DNA from: Streptomyces sp. NBC_00654
Lineage (GTDB): Bacteria; Actinomycetota; Actinomycetes; Streptomycetales; Streptomycetaceae
Assembly (NCBI RefSeq): GCF_026341775.1
Contig: NZ_JAPEOB010000001.1
Span: 3,968,001 to 4,032,000 of the forward strand
DNA: 64,000 nucleotides
Direction: 5' to 3'
Both the position numbers and the translations under genes were made by a program. Positions 1-8,833 of this stretch are shown in pieces (position 1 is the stretch's first letter; each line of letters starts with the position of its first letter). The notes beneath the pieces were generated by a model. That model did no database searches. It had not been told where the DNA came from and was given only the letters and a program-made list of their open reading frames with translations.

Positions 1-473
1 CGTGCGCGGTGGGCCCCCGCCCGTGCGGCCCCGCACAGCAGCGTCTGCGCCACCGCAGCGGCGGCCAGCGTCGACCAGCTGATCGCGTGACGCGGGTCCC
101 ACGCCGCGAGCACCTCGGCGGTCGCGTACCACTGGAGCAGGGCGAGGCCGAGGAGCGCGGGCAGCTCGGACAGTGCCGAGGGGGACAGCCCCCGGCGGTA
201 CAGCCCCCGGTGGGCGTGCAGCGTCAGCTGGAGCGCCGCCTGGACGGCGAGCGACGGCGAGGGCCACGGCACCGGGGAGAACAGCGCCGTCGTGACGCCC
301 ACCGCGATCCCGTCGGCGAGCAGGAGCCACACCACGGGGCCGTACCGGCCCGCGCCGCGCGGGCGGCGCGTCACCCGGGTGCGGCCTCCGCTCCTTCGCG
401 GCGGATGAACCGTGTGTGCCTGTACGGCTGTTGCCTGGGCGGCGCCGGGGACCGGTGCACTCTCCGTCGTCAT
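1..473 (-). CDS. Sugar transferase, N-terminal part (partial)
   Basis: The frame opens at an ATG at 473 and runs off the left edge, giving about 157 residues. The ATG overlaps the TGA of the glycosyltransferase upstream (ATGA), so the two genes are translationally coupled. After a basic N-terminus rich in Arg and Gly come hydrophobic segments (from about residue 48, VVWLLLADGIAVGVTTALF, and again around 100 and 135). This is the layout of the multi-pass N-terminal region of undecaprenyl-phosphate sugar phosphotransferases (WbaP/exopolysaccharide polyprenyl glycosylphosphotransferases). The catalytic C-terminal domain lies outside the window, so the family call rests on the N-terminal architecture and the glycosyltransferase neighbour. 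Confidence 0.6.
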   Translation of the reverse strand, partial: MTTESAPVPGAAQATAVQAHTVHPPRRSGGRTRVTRRPRGAGRYGPVVWLLLADGIAVGVTTALFSPVPWPSPSLAVQAALQLTLHAHRGLYRRGLSPSALSELPALLGLALLQWYATAEVLAAWDPRHAISWSTLAAAAVAQTLLCGAARAGAHRA

Positions 474-1612
474 CGCTCGGTGCGCTTCCTCATCGTGGGG
501 CCGGACAAGCCGACGAGTTCCTGGTAGATCCCGGCGACCGCCGCCGCGGTCCGCCGGACATCGAAGGCCGCCCGCGTGTGACGCTGGACGCTGCGGGACA
601 GCGCGTCCCTCAGCGCCGGATCGGTGAGCAGGCCGGTGAGCGCCGCGGCGAGCGCCGCCGGGTCCTCCGGCGGCACGATGCAGTGCGCCTCGTCCCCGGG
701 CGGGAGGCTCTCCCGGGCGCCGTTGACGTCGGACATCACGACGGGCCGGCCACAGGCCATGGCTTCCAGGGGAGCCAGCGCCATCCCCTCCCAGCGGGAG
801 GGCAGGACGAGGACGTCCGCCGCGTGGATCCACGGCCGCACATCGTCGCTGGCCCCGGTGAACAGCACTCCGGCGGGGGCCGCGGCCAGCAGGCTGTCCC
901 GGTCGGGTCCGTCGCCCACCAGGACCAGCCGGGCACCCTCGATCCGCATCCGCCGCCAGGCCCGCAACAGCACGTCCTGGCCCTTCTGCCGGCTCAGGCG
1001 GCCGATGCAGACGACCAGCGGGGCACCGGCCGCGACGCCGGTCAGCAGCGGGAGGGAGGCGCGGGCCGACCGGCGGTCCGCGGGGTCACCCGGGCGGAAA
1101 TGGCCCAGGTCGATCCCGTTGTGGATCACCGACCAGCGGGCGGTGATGCCCGCTTCTCGGCCGGTGCGGAGCTCGGATTCGCTGACGCACAGGATGTGGT
1201 CGGCCCAACGAGCCCCGAAGCGTTCCCACTTCAGTGCGAGATCCGCGGTGCGGCCGCCCACGGCCTCGAACGACCAGGCATGCGGCTGGAAGACGGTGGG
1301 CACCCGGCCGCGTACGGCGATACGGCCGGCCAGACCCGCCTTGGCGCTGTGCGCGTGGACCACGTCCGGGCGGCATTCCCGGACCAGCCGGCCCGCGGCG
1401 CCGACCTCTCCGGCCAGCCGGGGGCCGGGGGTGCGAACCGCGGGCCAGCTGTGGACCAGCGCGCCCGCCGCCGCTGCTTCGGCGGCCAGCGGTCCGGCGG
1501 GCGGACAGGCCACCACCGGCCGCAGACCGGCGCGGGCCTGCGCCCGGACGAGGTCGGTGACGACCCGGGCCACGCCACCGTCCACCGGCTGTACCAAATG
1601 AAGGACCGTCAA
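470..1612 (-). CDS. GT4 family glycosyltransferase
   Basis: Predicted GT-B fold retaining glycosyltransferase of 380 residues, the usual length of the family. The N-terminal Rossmann half begins TVLHLVQPVDGG. The C-terminal half carries VCIGRLSRQKGQDVLL and the EGMALAPLE (EX7E) nucleotide-sugar motif followed by ACGRPVV. The open frame extends upstream to 1834, but the domain begins right after the TTG at 1612, which has an AGAAAG-like ribosome site, so I prefer that start. The stop overlaps the start of the sugar transferase. Together they suggest capsular or exopolysaccharide assembly on a lipid carrier in the cytoplasm. Donor and acceptor cannot be deduced. Confidence 0.8.
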   Translation of the reverse strand: MTVLHLVQPVDGGVARVVTDLVRAQARAGLRPVVACPPAGPLAAEAAAAGALVHSWPAVRTPGPRLAGEVGAAGRLVRECRPDVVHAHSAKAGLAGRIAVRGRVPTVFQPHAWSFEAVGGRTADLALKWERFGARWADHILCVSESELRTGREAGITARWSVIHNGIDLGHFRPGDPADRRSARASLPLLTGVAAGAPLVVCIGRLSRQKGQDVLLRAWRRMRIEGARLVLVGDGPDRDSLLAAAPAGVLFTGASDDVRPWIHAADVLVLPSRWEGMALAPLEAMACGRPVVMSDVNGARESLPPGDEAHCIVPPEDPAALAAALTGLLTDPALRDALSRSVQRHTRAAFDVRRTAAAVAGIYQELVGLSGPTMRKRTER

Positions 1613-2117
1613 TTGTCTTTCTTCAGTGCAACGCTTTTGCAGCACGGCTGGCTCTCTTCTTACGTGCCACCGGAGTACGGGCTCGAAAAGCCCCGGCGGC
1701 AGGAGTTTCAGGCGACGGTGATCCGGCCGCCGAAGAGGTGGGCGGACGGACAGCCGAGTAGGAGAGACCGCATCCGTGAGGCCGTTCCGCGACTTCTTGG
1801 ATGTGACGTCCCGTGACGTCAACTTCGGAATCAATCCGGTGAGTAAAGACGAAGTGCACTTTGACAGACCGGAGGCCGAAAGACGTGCGTGACTCGCTCA
1901 CGCGTCCTCGCGGGGAACACCCGAATGGCAGCCCGTGGCCAGCGCTGTTCGGAGTGTGTTGAGCCTTTTGGAGTCAGTGTTCCCGGGGCTCCGCCGGGCG
2001 ATGCGGGGAGGTCGTGGCAGCATTTTCACCCGGACGCGGGGCGCATTTCGCTGCCGGTGTTTCACTCTTCTCGCGAGGCTTCCCTGCGGCCGTTCGCCTC
2101 AATATCTGTAAGGCGCA
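1613..2117. other. Long intergenic region, relatively A+T rich
   Basis: About 500 bases without a convincing gene. Base composition is visibly less GC-rich than the flanking genes. It must hold the promoter of the leftward glycosyltransferase operon. The only clear pattern is the pair of GTGACGTC repeats listed separately. Short open frames here lack codon bias and ribosome sites. Confidence 0.5.
1803..1820. promoter_or_regulatory. Tandem GTGACGTC repeats
   Basis: Two copies of GTGACGTC start at 1803 and 1813, exactly 10 bp apart, i.e. one helical turn. They lie about 190 bp upstream of the glycosyltransferase start. Each contains the palindrome GACGTC. The arrangement suggests cooperative binding of a regulator on one DNA face. 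The regulator is unknown. Confidence 0.35.
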
Positions 2118-2768
2118 TCATTCGTTCGGCCGGTAAGCTGTCCTGTCCGCCGAAGCGCGCGGAGGGCGTGCGTAGTACGTGGAATACAGGCCGTCCTCGA
2201 TATCGCGGAAGAACGCGGGCCAGGGCCCTTCGGGGGAGAGCGCGCCCGGGTCTGCGGCGGCGAACTCGGCGCGGATCCGATCGGTGAAGCGGGCGAGTTC
2301 GGCGTACGGCGTGTCCCAGCTCTCGGCGGACTCGCCCTCGGCGCTCAGCTGCTGGCGGAGCAGCAGTTCCAGCACGCGGCGGAGAGACGACAGGTCCGTG
2401 TGCACGGGGCGGAAGTCCCCGGGGAAGAGCGCGACCTCGTCGGGGTAGGCGTACACCGTGCCGTCGCCGAGGTGGAGAAAGAGGTACCAGCCCTGTACGG
2501 CCCCGAAGAGCAGCAGGTCGCCGAACTCGCGTTCGGCGATCTCGACCGTGTCGCCGAGGTCCACCAAGCGGGACCCGCCCACGGTGCAGTCGTCCGCCGC
2601 GAGCGCCGGGGCCATCGCGAACGGGCGCTGGGGAAACCCCGTCCCGCAGAGGGCCTGGAGGTCCTGCGGCCGGCGCACCACGCCGGCGAGGACCTCGGGC
2701 GAGGCCCGTACCCAGCGGGACTCCGGCACGCCGGGGCGCGGCTCCTCGTCGCCGACCTCGAAGATCAT
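2118..2768 (-). CDS. SUKH-4-like protein (possible immunity protein)
   Basis: About 216 residues starting at ATG 2768 (MIFEVGDEE), preceded by a GGAGGGG ribosome site. A longer frame reaches 2831 but lacks a ribosome site and looks like low-complexity Arg/Ala sequence. The central part (FGDLLLFGAVQGWYLFLHLGDGTVYAYPDEV, given in two halves: FGDLLLFGAVQGWY and LHLGDGTVYAYPDEV) resembles SUKH-4 folds, in which a small alpha/beta domain ends with a short strand reporting bound or missing contents. Families of this type often neutralise polymorphic toxins, but many Streptomyces copies are orphans. No toxin is seen next to it. It lies downstream of the polyprenyl synthase on the same strand after a 170-base gap. 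The family call is by general pattern only. Confidence 0.5.
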   Translation of the reverse strand: MIFEVGDEEPRPGVPESRWVRASPEVLAGVVRRPQDLQALCGTGFPQRPFAMAPALAADDCTVGGSRLVDLGDTVEIAEREFGDLLLFGAVQGWYLFLHLGDGTVYAYPDEVALFPGDFRPVHTDLSSLRRVLELLLRQQLSAEGESAESWDTPYAELARFTDRIRAEFAAADPGALSPEGPWPAFFRDIEDGLYSTYYARPPRASADRTAYRPNE

Positions 2769-2938
2769 GCGCGCTGTCCCCTCCGCCGCGGCCCGTCCCG
2801 GCCGGACACCCCGGGCCGCGACGCCCGCCATGATCTCAGGCGGCGTCGCGGACCGGGAATCCGGCCCCGGCGGTGCTCAAGGGGCCGTGCGGAGCGGGCC
2901 GGTGCCCAGCGGGCCGGCATCCGGAGGGTGCGGCGCCG

Positions 2939-3988
2939 TCACCCGGTGCGCCGGATGAGGAAGGGCAGGAGGGCGAGGATCTCCTCGTGGGCCGCCGGCG
3001 CGAGCGGAACACGCTCCAGACAGTCGCGGGCGGCCGCCAGGTTCTCGTGCGCCTCGGCGAGGGCGGCGGCACGCCCCCCGGCATCCTCGATCAGTCCGGC
3101 TGCCCGGCGGCAGGCCTCTTCGCCGAGCGGTCCGTCGGAGCCCAGGAGCGTGCCCAGCCGGCGGGCGGCGGGGTGTTCCGAGGCCAGCGCCGCGAGGACG
3201 GGGAAGGTCTTCTTGCGGCGGCGCAGATCGCTTTGCACCGGCTTGCCCGTCGTCGCCGGGTCGCCCCAGATGCCGAGCAGGTCGTCCACGGCCTGGAACG
3301 CCACCCCGAGGTGCCGGCCCGCCCGGTCCAGCGCGTCGGCGGTGCCGCCCGGCGCCCCGGCCAGTTCGGCTCCCAGCGCGGCCGCGCAGCCGAGCAGGGC
3401 GCCGGTCTTGTTCTCGGCCATCGACCGGTACTCGTGCGGGCGCACCGCACCCGTACCCGTCCAGGGCCGCGACTCGAAGAGCAGGTCCTCCGCCTGACCG
3501 TGCACCAGGTCGCTCAGCGCCGAGGCCAGCCGCCGCACCGCCGGGGCACCGCTCCCGCCGGGCGCGTCCGCCAGCGTCTGTACGGCCAGGGCGAACAGCG
3601 CGTCCCCCGCGAGAACGGCCGGGCCGGTGCCGTACGCCTTCCATACGGTGGGGCGCTGCCGGCGCGTCTCGTCGCCGTCCATGATGTCGTCGTGCAGCAG
3701 CGAGAACGTATGGATCAGCTCGACGGCGACCGCGCCGACGACCGCGTCCTCGCCGGGCGCACCGGCGGCCTCGGCGCCGAGCACCGCCAGTGCCTGGCGC
3801 AGTCCCTTGCCCTGCGAGCCGGGCAGCGGGCTGCCGTCCACGTCGCTCCAGCCCAGCGAGAAGGCGGCCATTCCGGCGTGCCAGGGGTGCAGACGCTGTA
3901 CGGCCCGGGAGAGCGCCGGACGTACGAGGTCGCGGCAACGGGCCAGAAGCCGGGGCGCGGTGTCCGGCTGGGTGACAGGGGCGGTCAT
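2939..3988 (-). CDS. Polyprenyl (FPP/GGPP-type) diphosphate synthase
   Basis: Trans-isoprenyl diphosphate synthase of about 349 residues that condenses IPP with allylic diphosphates in the cytoplasm. The first aspartate-rich motif DDIMD lies near residue 100 and the second, DDLLGIWGD, near 236, both intact. The chain length cannot be stated with certainty. The start is GTG 3991 or ATG 3988. Both overlap the stop of the TPR gene (GTGATGA), and GGGAG lies 6-9 nt upstream, so translation is coupled to the TPR protein. No terpene cyclase or encapsulin shell gene is adjacent, so the product may feed carotenoid, hopanoid or quinone pathways elsewhere or an uncharacterised TPR-linked process. Confidence 0.88.
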   Translation of the reverse strand: MTAPVTQPDTAPRLLARCRDLVRPALSRAVQRLHPWHAGMAAFSLGWSDVDGSPLPGSQGKGLRQALAVLGAEAAGAPGEDAVVGAVAVELIHTFSLLHDDIMDGDETRRQRPTVWKAYGTGPAVLAGDALFALAVQTLADAPGGSGAPAVRRLASALSDLVHGQAEDLLFESRPWTGTGAVRPHEYRSMAENKTGALLGCAAALGAELAGAPGGTADALDRAGRHLGVAFQAVDDLLGIWGDPATTGKPVQSDLRRRKKTFPVLAALASEHPAARRLGTLLGSDGPLGEEACRRAAGLIEDAGGRAAALAEAHENLAAARDCLERVPLAPAAHEEILALLPFLIRRTG

Positions 3989-5037
3989 CACCGGCCGCTC
4001 CCGTCGCCGCTCGGCGCCACGCCGAGTTCGGCGTACGCCTTGTCGACCATGTCACGGGCGTTGAGCAGGCCGATCCGGTTGAGCGTCCGGCGCAGCTCGT
4101 CCAGTTCCGCGGCGGTTTCGTGCCCGTCGCGGCCGAGCCGGGCGCGGGACTTCACCAGACCGAGCCGGGCCAGGGCCTCGCCCCGCGGCTCGCTCATCTC
4201 GCGGAACTCCGCGAGCGCCTGTTCGTAGACCTCGCGGGCCTCCTCGTACCGGCCGGCACGGAAGAGCACGTTGGCGCGCATCTTGTGGTTGTAGGCGAGC
4301 GCGCTGGACAGCTTCATCTCACGGCAGGTGCTCTCGGCCTCCGAGAGCAGGGTGAGCGCGCGCTCCGTGTCCCCTTCGCGCACGGAGACTATGTCGGCTA
4401 TCCCGCGCAGCGCCCAGGCGCGGCCGCGCCAGTCGTCCGCGTTCCGCGCCAGCTGGGCCGCCTCCTCGAACATCTCCAGGGCCGTGTCGAACGAGCCCGT
4501 GTTGCGGTGGATCTGCGCGATGCCCTCCAGCGCCCACACGGTGTGCCGGGCCTCGCCGCGTGCGCGGGCCTCGGCGAGCAACTGCTCGTGCAGGGCCGCG
4601 ACGGTCCCGTAGTCGCCCTGGATACGCCCCGTCTCGGCGAGACCGGCGAGCGAGTAGCCGCGGGCGACGACATCCCCGCCGCGCTCGCCCATGTCGGCGG
4701 CGAGCCCGAGCAGCCGGAACGCGAGCCGCAGGGCGCCCCGTTGCCGGGCCAGCGTCCCGCCGCTCCACAGCGCCCAGGCCATGGACCCGAGGTCCGCGGC
4801 CGAACGCGCGGCGCGGTAACTGGCCTTCCAGGCCAGGTCCGCCTCCGCCACATGGCCGAGCCGGCGGTGCGCCTCGGCCACGGCGAGACCGGTACGCGCC
4901 ACCTCCGCCTGCGAGCCGGAGGCCTCGGCGGCCGCCAAGTGACGGATGCCCTCGGCGAGTACATCGGTCAAGGAGGAGTTCACCGACATCTTGGTGAGAG
5001 CACCTTGGTACTCGGGCGCCAGTGCTTTGCTCTGCAT
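3988..5037 (-). CDS. Tetratricopeptide repeat protein
   Basis: About 349 residues made of repeated helical hairpins from roughly residue 20 to 325. Examples are HRRLGHVAEADLAWKASY, YGTVAALHEQLLAEARARGE and ALAYNHKMRANVLFRAGRYE, all with TPR-type small and aromatic positions. There is no signal peptide, no membrane segment and no N-terminal helix-turn-helix. The ATG at 5037 has GAAAGG five bases upstream; the open frame continues upstream through the operator region and is not coding there. A second ATG 16 codons in (MSVNSS) is an alternative. It is the first gene of a two-gene unit with the polyprenyl synthase, so it is probably a scaffold or partner of that enzyme (inference). Confidence 0.75.
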   Translation of the reverse strand: MQSKALAPEYQGALTKMSVNSSLTDVLAEGIRHLAAAEASGSQAEVARTGLAVAEAHRRLGHVAEADLAWKASYRAARSAADLGSMAWALWSGGTLARQRGALRLAFRLLGLAADMGERGGDVVARGYSLAGLAETGRIQGDYGTVAALHEQLLAEARARGEARHTVWALEGIAQIHRNTGSFDTALEMFEEAAQLARNADDWRGRAWALRGIADIVSVREGDTERALTLLSEAESTCREMKLSSALAYNHKMRANVLFRAGRYEEAREVYEQALAEFREMSEPRGEALARLGLVKSRARLGRDGHETAAELDELRRTLNRIGLLNARDMVDKAYAELGVAPSGDGSGR

Positions 5038-5075
5038 GGGTGCCTTTCGTGCGTCCGGCCCGGCCCCAGCACGGC

Positions 5076-5105
5076 TATGCATGTGATGTATACATGAAGT
5101 GCATA
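5076..5105. promoter_or_regulatory. 30-bp dyad operator upstream of the TPR gene
   Basis: A perfect 10-bp palindrome ATGTATACAT (5086-5095) is flanked at equal distance by TATGCA (5076-5081) and TGCATA (5100-5105). Both layers share the centre 5090.5. It lies 39-68 bp upstream of the TPR start, in the 326-bp gap before the rightward APH gene, and is A+T rich against its surroundings. It looks like a GntR- or TetR-type operator controlling the TPR/polyprenyl synthase unit. No regulator gene is adjacent. Confidence 0.6.
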
Positions 5106-5363
5106 GTGGTAGGTGGGCCGGAGCCGGAATCTGGTGGGGGTGGACGCCACGTGTCCTGTGCGGCGGTCCGTCCTGTCGTGGATCAAGACGGAAGCCGCGC
5201 GCGATGGGTTGCTCGCCGTCCTCAAATGTCTTGCCGGGACACGGATTCGGGACACCGGGGGAACGCTCCGCCACGGAACGTCGCCGTACGGCGCCATGTC
5301 ACGCCGTACGCGAGGGCGCGCTCCCGTCGGGGGGCGGGGGACGAGAGCCTCTACGCTGACCGC

Positions 5364-6422
5364 ATGCGCAATCAGGTGCCGATGAGCGAGGCGGTCCGCG
5401 CGGTGCTGGGCACGCCCGCGGGATCCACCGTGCTGGAGAGCAGCCCCCGGACGAGGGTGTGGCGGGTCGGACTCCGCGACGGCGGGCGGGTGATCGTCAA
5501 GCAGATCGCCGACGGCGGCGACGCCGCGCGGGGCGCCGACGCCCGCTTCGCCCGCGAGACCACCGCGCTGCGGCTCGCCGCGCGGGCGCCCCTGCCGGGC
5601 GTCGCTCCCGCGCTGCTGGCCGCGGACCCGCCGAGCCGGGTGATGGTCCTGGAGTACGTGGACGGGCTCGGCCCGGCCGCCGACTGGCTCCCGGAGTACG
5701 CCGATTCGCTCGCCCGGCTGCACGCGCTCACCGGCCCGCGGGACGCGGGCGCCCTGCCCGCGTGGTCCGGTCCCACGGCCGGGGACGCCGAGTCCTTCCT
5801 CGCGTTCGCCCGCGCCCTCGAAGTCCCCGTGCCGCCCGGAGTGCCGGACGAACTCGCCTCGCTGCTCGACCGGCTGGACCCCGCCCCCCACCACGCGCTG
5901 CTGCACGGCGACCCCTGCCCCGGCAACGACCTGCGCACCACCACCGGAGTCCGCTTCATCGACTTCGAGCAGGCCTCGCTCGGGAACGGACTCGTCGAAC
6001 TGGCCTACCTGCGGATCGGGTTCCCGACCTGCTGGTGCGCCATGTCGGTCGCGCCCGCGCCGCTCGCGGAGGCGGAGGACGTCTACCGCTCCACCTGGCG
6101 GACGCTGACCGGCACGGATGTACCGGGCGACCTCGCGGACGCCTGCGCGGGCTGGCTGATCCGCGGTGACGCACTGGTCGAGCGGGCCCACCGGGAATCG
6201 GCCGATCACCTCGCCCGGGTACCCTCGGAGGACTTCCTGTGGGGGTACGTCTCGGCCCGGGAGCGGCTGCTGCACCGGCTGGGGGCGGTCGCCGCACTCA
6301 CCGCGGACCATGAACGCCTGCACGGCCTCGGCCGGTTGTGCGCCGGTCTCCTCGCGCGCGCGACGCACCGGTGGCCGGGCCTGCGCCCGCTGCCCGCGCA
6401 GGACACACGGCCCTGGCCCTGA
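5364..6422 (+). CDS. APH-family phosphotransferase
   Basis: A 352-residue protein kinase-like small-molecule phosphotransferase. The ATP-binding lysine is probably K46 (VIVKQIADGG). The catalytic Brenner motif HGDPCPGN begins near residue 181 and the metal-binding DFE near residue 200. Substrate is unknown; aminoglycoside resistance should not be assumed. The start chosen is ATG 5364, exactly 6 nt after the -10-like hexamer TACGCT and without a ribosome site, which suggests a leaderless transcript. A second in-frame ATG lies at 5382. It stands alone and converges on the FAD oxidoreductase gene. Confidence 0.8.
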   Translation: MRNQVPMSEAVRAVLGTPAGSTVLESSPRTRVWRVGLRDGGRVIVKQIADGGDAARGADARFARETTALRLAARAPLPGVAPALLAADPPSRVMVLEYVDGLGPAADWLPEYADSLARLHALTGPRDAGALPAWSGPTAGDAESFLAFARALEVPVPPGVPDELASLLDRLDPAPHHALLHGDPCPGNDLRTTTGVRFIDFEQASLGNGLVELAYLRIGFPTCWCAMSVAPAPLAEAEDVYRSTWRTLTGTDVPGDLADACAGWLIRGDALVERAHRESADHLARVPSEDFLWGYVSARERLLHRLGAVAALTADHERLHGLGRLCAGLLARATHRWPGLRPLPAQDTRPWP

Positions 6423-6425
6423 CCG

Positions 6426-6459
6426 CGAGGTCCGGCAGGGCACTGCCTGCCGGACCTCG
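6426..6459. terminator. Bidirectional terminator hairpin
   Basis: A perfect 14-bp inverted repeat (CGAGGTCCGGCAGG and its complement) with a 6-nt loop, between the convergent APH gene (stop 6422) and FAD oxidoreductase gene (stop 6490). Confidence 0.8.
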
Positions 6460-6489
6460 TGCCGACGCGGCGCCCGCGCGCCGGCCGGT

Positions 6490-8736
6490 TCACGCGTAGG
6501 CGCGGACCCCCACGATCCGTGCGTGCCGCGCGCCGTTCGTCGCGTCCACCCGCACCCGCAGCGCGGCGGCCGGGCGCCGCGGGAAGTGGTGGACACGATG
6601 GCGCCGGCGGTTGTCCGTCTCCGCGGCGACCGTCTGCCACACGCCGTCCACCAGCACCTCGACGCGGTAGTCCCGCGCCAGCTCCGGCATGATCTCGAAC
6701 CGCGTGCGGTGCAGATGCAGATTGTTCAGGAACTCATCCACATCGTCGTCCAGGACGAGCTGTACGCTGCCCAGCTCGACGGGGGAGTCCCAGTCGAGCC
6801 GCAGCCAGGCCGCCCCCTCCTCGGCCGCCTGCCACAACTGCGGTCCGGCATAGGGCCGCTGGTAGCCGCCGACGGTCTTCACCGGCGCGTACGCGGCTGT
6901 CGGACCGGCCCGGAAGCAGAAGCTGCGCCGGCGCAGCCCGCGCGCCACCCACTCGGTGACCAGCTCGGCCCCGTCCTCCGGCGTGACCGGGATGAGCGGA
7001 TCGGGATCCGGCTCGTCGGGCAGTCTGCGGCTGAGGCAGAGGACCCCGGTCCGCCGTTCGTCCGAGAGGCGCAGCGCGGCGTCGGGGTCCGCCCGGACGA
7101 TCACGACGGCGTTGCGGGGTTCCTCCGGGTGCCAGCTGAGCGGAACGGTGACCCACTGGCCCTGCCCGGCCGCGACCTCGACGGCGTGTGCCGACAACTG
7201 ACGTACCGGAACGGCGTTCTCGCCGCGCACCGTGTCCCACAGCTCGATGTGCAGGGTGGTGCCTGCGGCGGCGTCGACGAGCAGCTCGAACCCGTCGAGG
7301 GACGGATCCACCGGCAGCACGACGGCCAGGTCGTGGTCCAGCGGATACGATTCGGTCCCCGGTCCCGGTTCGACGGACAGCCGCTCCACGGTGCTCGACG
7401 CACTCACCCGCGCCGCCCGCGCCAGGTCGTCCGGGTCGGTGTTGCGCACCCCGACCAGCGAGGCGTCCTGACGGAGCAGTGTCTGCTGGAGGCGCCGGTC
7501 CGCGGCCAGTTCGCGCGGGGTGACGCCGTCCCGTACACAGAGCGCGGCACCCGTTCCCGCGGCTTCGCCGAGCGTGGCGCACGTCGCCATCACCCGGGTC
7601 GTCCCGAAGGCGATGTGGGTGGCGGAGATGTTGCGTCCCGCGAAGAGGAGATTGCGGACATTGCGTGAGTACAGGCTGCGGAACGGAATGTGGTAGACCC
7701 CGTCGGGATGGATCTGATGGGCGCCGGGCTTGGTCGCGTACATGCCCTGCACCGGGTGCAGATCGATCGACCAGCCGCCGAACGCGACCCGGTCCTCGAA
7801 GGGTTCCTGCGCCATGACCTCGGTCTGCGTCAGCACATGGTCGCCGAGGAAGCGGCGGTACTCGCGTTTGCCGGGCAGGGAACCCACCCACTCCAGGGTC
7901 AGTTGGTCCGCGTCGAACTTCCCCGAGTTCTTGATGTGGTCCCAGATCCCGTGGATCACGGACCAGAGTTCGTCACGGATGCGCTCGTTGTCGTGCACGG
8001 TGTCGAGCTCGCCGCCCCACTCGATCCACCAGTAGTCGCAGCCGTTGTCGCCCGTCCGGATCAGCCGGTGCTCGGGAATCGGCGTGTCGAGGATGTTCTT
8101 CGCGAAGGAGGGCGGCACGAACTTCACCGGGTGCCCGGTGTCCTTGGTGTAGAAGAGGATCGTCGAGCCGAGGAGTTCCCCGTCGGGGGTGTCCGGTGCC
8201 CAGCGCTCCCCGTACTCCTCCCGGGACTCCCGGCCGACGCGGTGGTCGGCGCCCGCCAGATGCCCGACCAGACCGTCGCCCGTGCAGTCGAGGAAGACCG
8301 GTCCGGTGAAGGTGATCAGCCGCTCCGAGCCCATCGTCCACCCGGTGACCGAGGTGATCGTGCGCTCGGCGGCGGAACCGGTGGCCGCGACCTCGCGGAC
8401 ATCCGTGTTGAGGAACAGCGACACATTCGGCTCGGCGCGCAGCGCGTCCAGGACCACCTGGTCCCAGTAGTAGGGGTTGCCCTCCGGGTTGCGGTACTGG
8501 TTCTCCAGGTACAGCTCGCCCATGATGCCCGTCTCGCGGGCCCACCGCTGGGTGCCGTGCGCGGTCGCCCCGCACACCCACACCCGTACCTCACTGCTCG
8601 AATTTCCGCCCGGCACGGGGCGGTTGTGGACCAGGGCGACGCGCTGTCCCAGCCTGGCGGCGGCGATGGCCGCGCAGACGCCCGCGAGGCCCCCGCCGAT
8701 GACGGTGACATCGCTGTCCACGGTCTCTTCACGCAT
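6490..8736 (-). CDS. FAD-dependent oxidoreductase with C-terminal beta-sandwich
   Basis: A 748-residue protein of the FAD_oxidored (PF12831) type. The dinucleotide-binding motif VIGGGLAGVCAA starts at about residue 12, followed by PVPGGNSSSEVR. The second FAD contact region LLFAGRNISATHIAFGTTRVMATCATLGEAAG lies near residue 370 (key residues GRN and TLGEAAG). From about residue 480 the chain becomes beta-rich, and the last 130 residues (LRLDWDSPVELGSVQLVLDD onward) resemble an F5/8-type galactose-binding domain. Such enzymes recur in polysaccharide utilisation loci, where their substrates are mostly unknown. There is no signal peptide, so it acts in the cytoplasm. It lies 97 bases downstream of the toroid enzyme gene on the same strand and probably shares its operator-controlled promoter. 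Confidence 0.78.
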   Translation of the reverse strand: MREETVDSDVTVIGGGLAGVCAAIAAARLGQRVALVHNRPVPGGNSSSEVRVWVCGATAHGTQRWARETGIMGELYLENQYRNPEGNPYYWDQVVLDALRAEPNVSLFLNTDVREVAATGSAAERTITSVTGWTMGSERLITFTGPVFLDCTGDGLVGHLAGADHRVGRESREEYGERWAPDTPDGELLGSTILFYTKDTGHPVKFVPPSFAKNILDTPIPEHRLIRTGDNGCDYWWIEWGGELDTVHDNERIRDELWSVIHGIWDHIKNSGKFDADQLTLEWVGSLPGKREYRRFLGDHVLTQTEVMAQEPFEDRVAFGGWSIDLHPVQGMYATKPGAHQIHPDGVYHIPFRSLYSRNVRNLLFAGRNISATHIAFGTTRVMATCATLGEAAGTGAALCVRDGVTPRELAADRRLQQTLLRQDASLVGVRNTDPDDLARAARVSASSTVERLSVEPGPGTESYPLDHDLAVVLPVDPSLDGFELLVDAAAGTTLHIELWDTVRGENAVPVRQLSAHAVEVAAGQGQWVTVPLSWHPEEPRNAVVIVRADPDAALRLSDERRTGVLCLSRRLPDEPDPDPLIPVTPEDGAELVTEWVARGLRRRSFCFRAGPTAAYAPVKTVGGYQRPYAGPQLWQAAEEGAAWLRLDWDSPVELGSVQLVLDDDVDEFLNNLHLHRTRFEIMPELARDYRVEVLVDGVWQTVAAETDNRRRHRVHHFPRRPAAALRVRVDATNGARHARIVGVRAYA

Positions 8737-8833
8737 GACGTGAACGATCCTCTCTCCATGAATCCCTGCTCGGAAAGCTCAACTGCCGTGCGGATGCGTG
8801 GGGGTGAGGAGCACGCCCCCACCCCCACGGGCG

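Noticed and set aside
2939..5037. Family 2 encapsulin cargo system for the polyprenyl synthase
   Set aside because: Some polyprenyl synthases are encapsulin cargo, but no shell gene or cargo-loading N-terminal extension is present here; the partner is a TPR protein.
5364..6422. Aminoglycoside resistance gene
   Set aside because: Only the general APH fold is visible; many such kinases act on other substrates and no resistance context is present.
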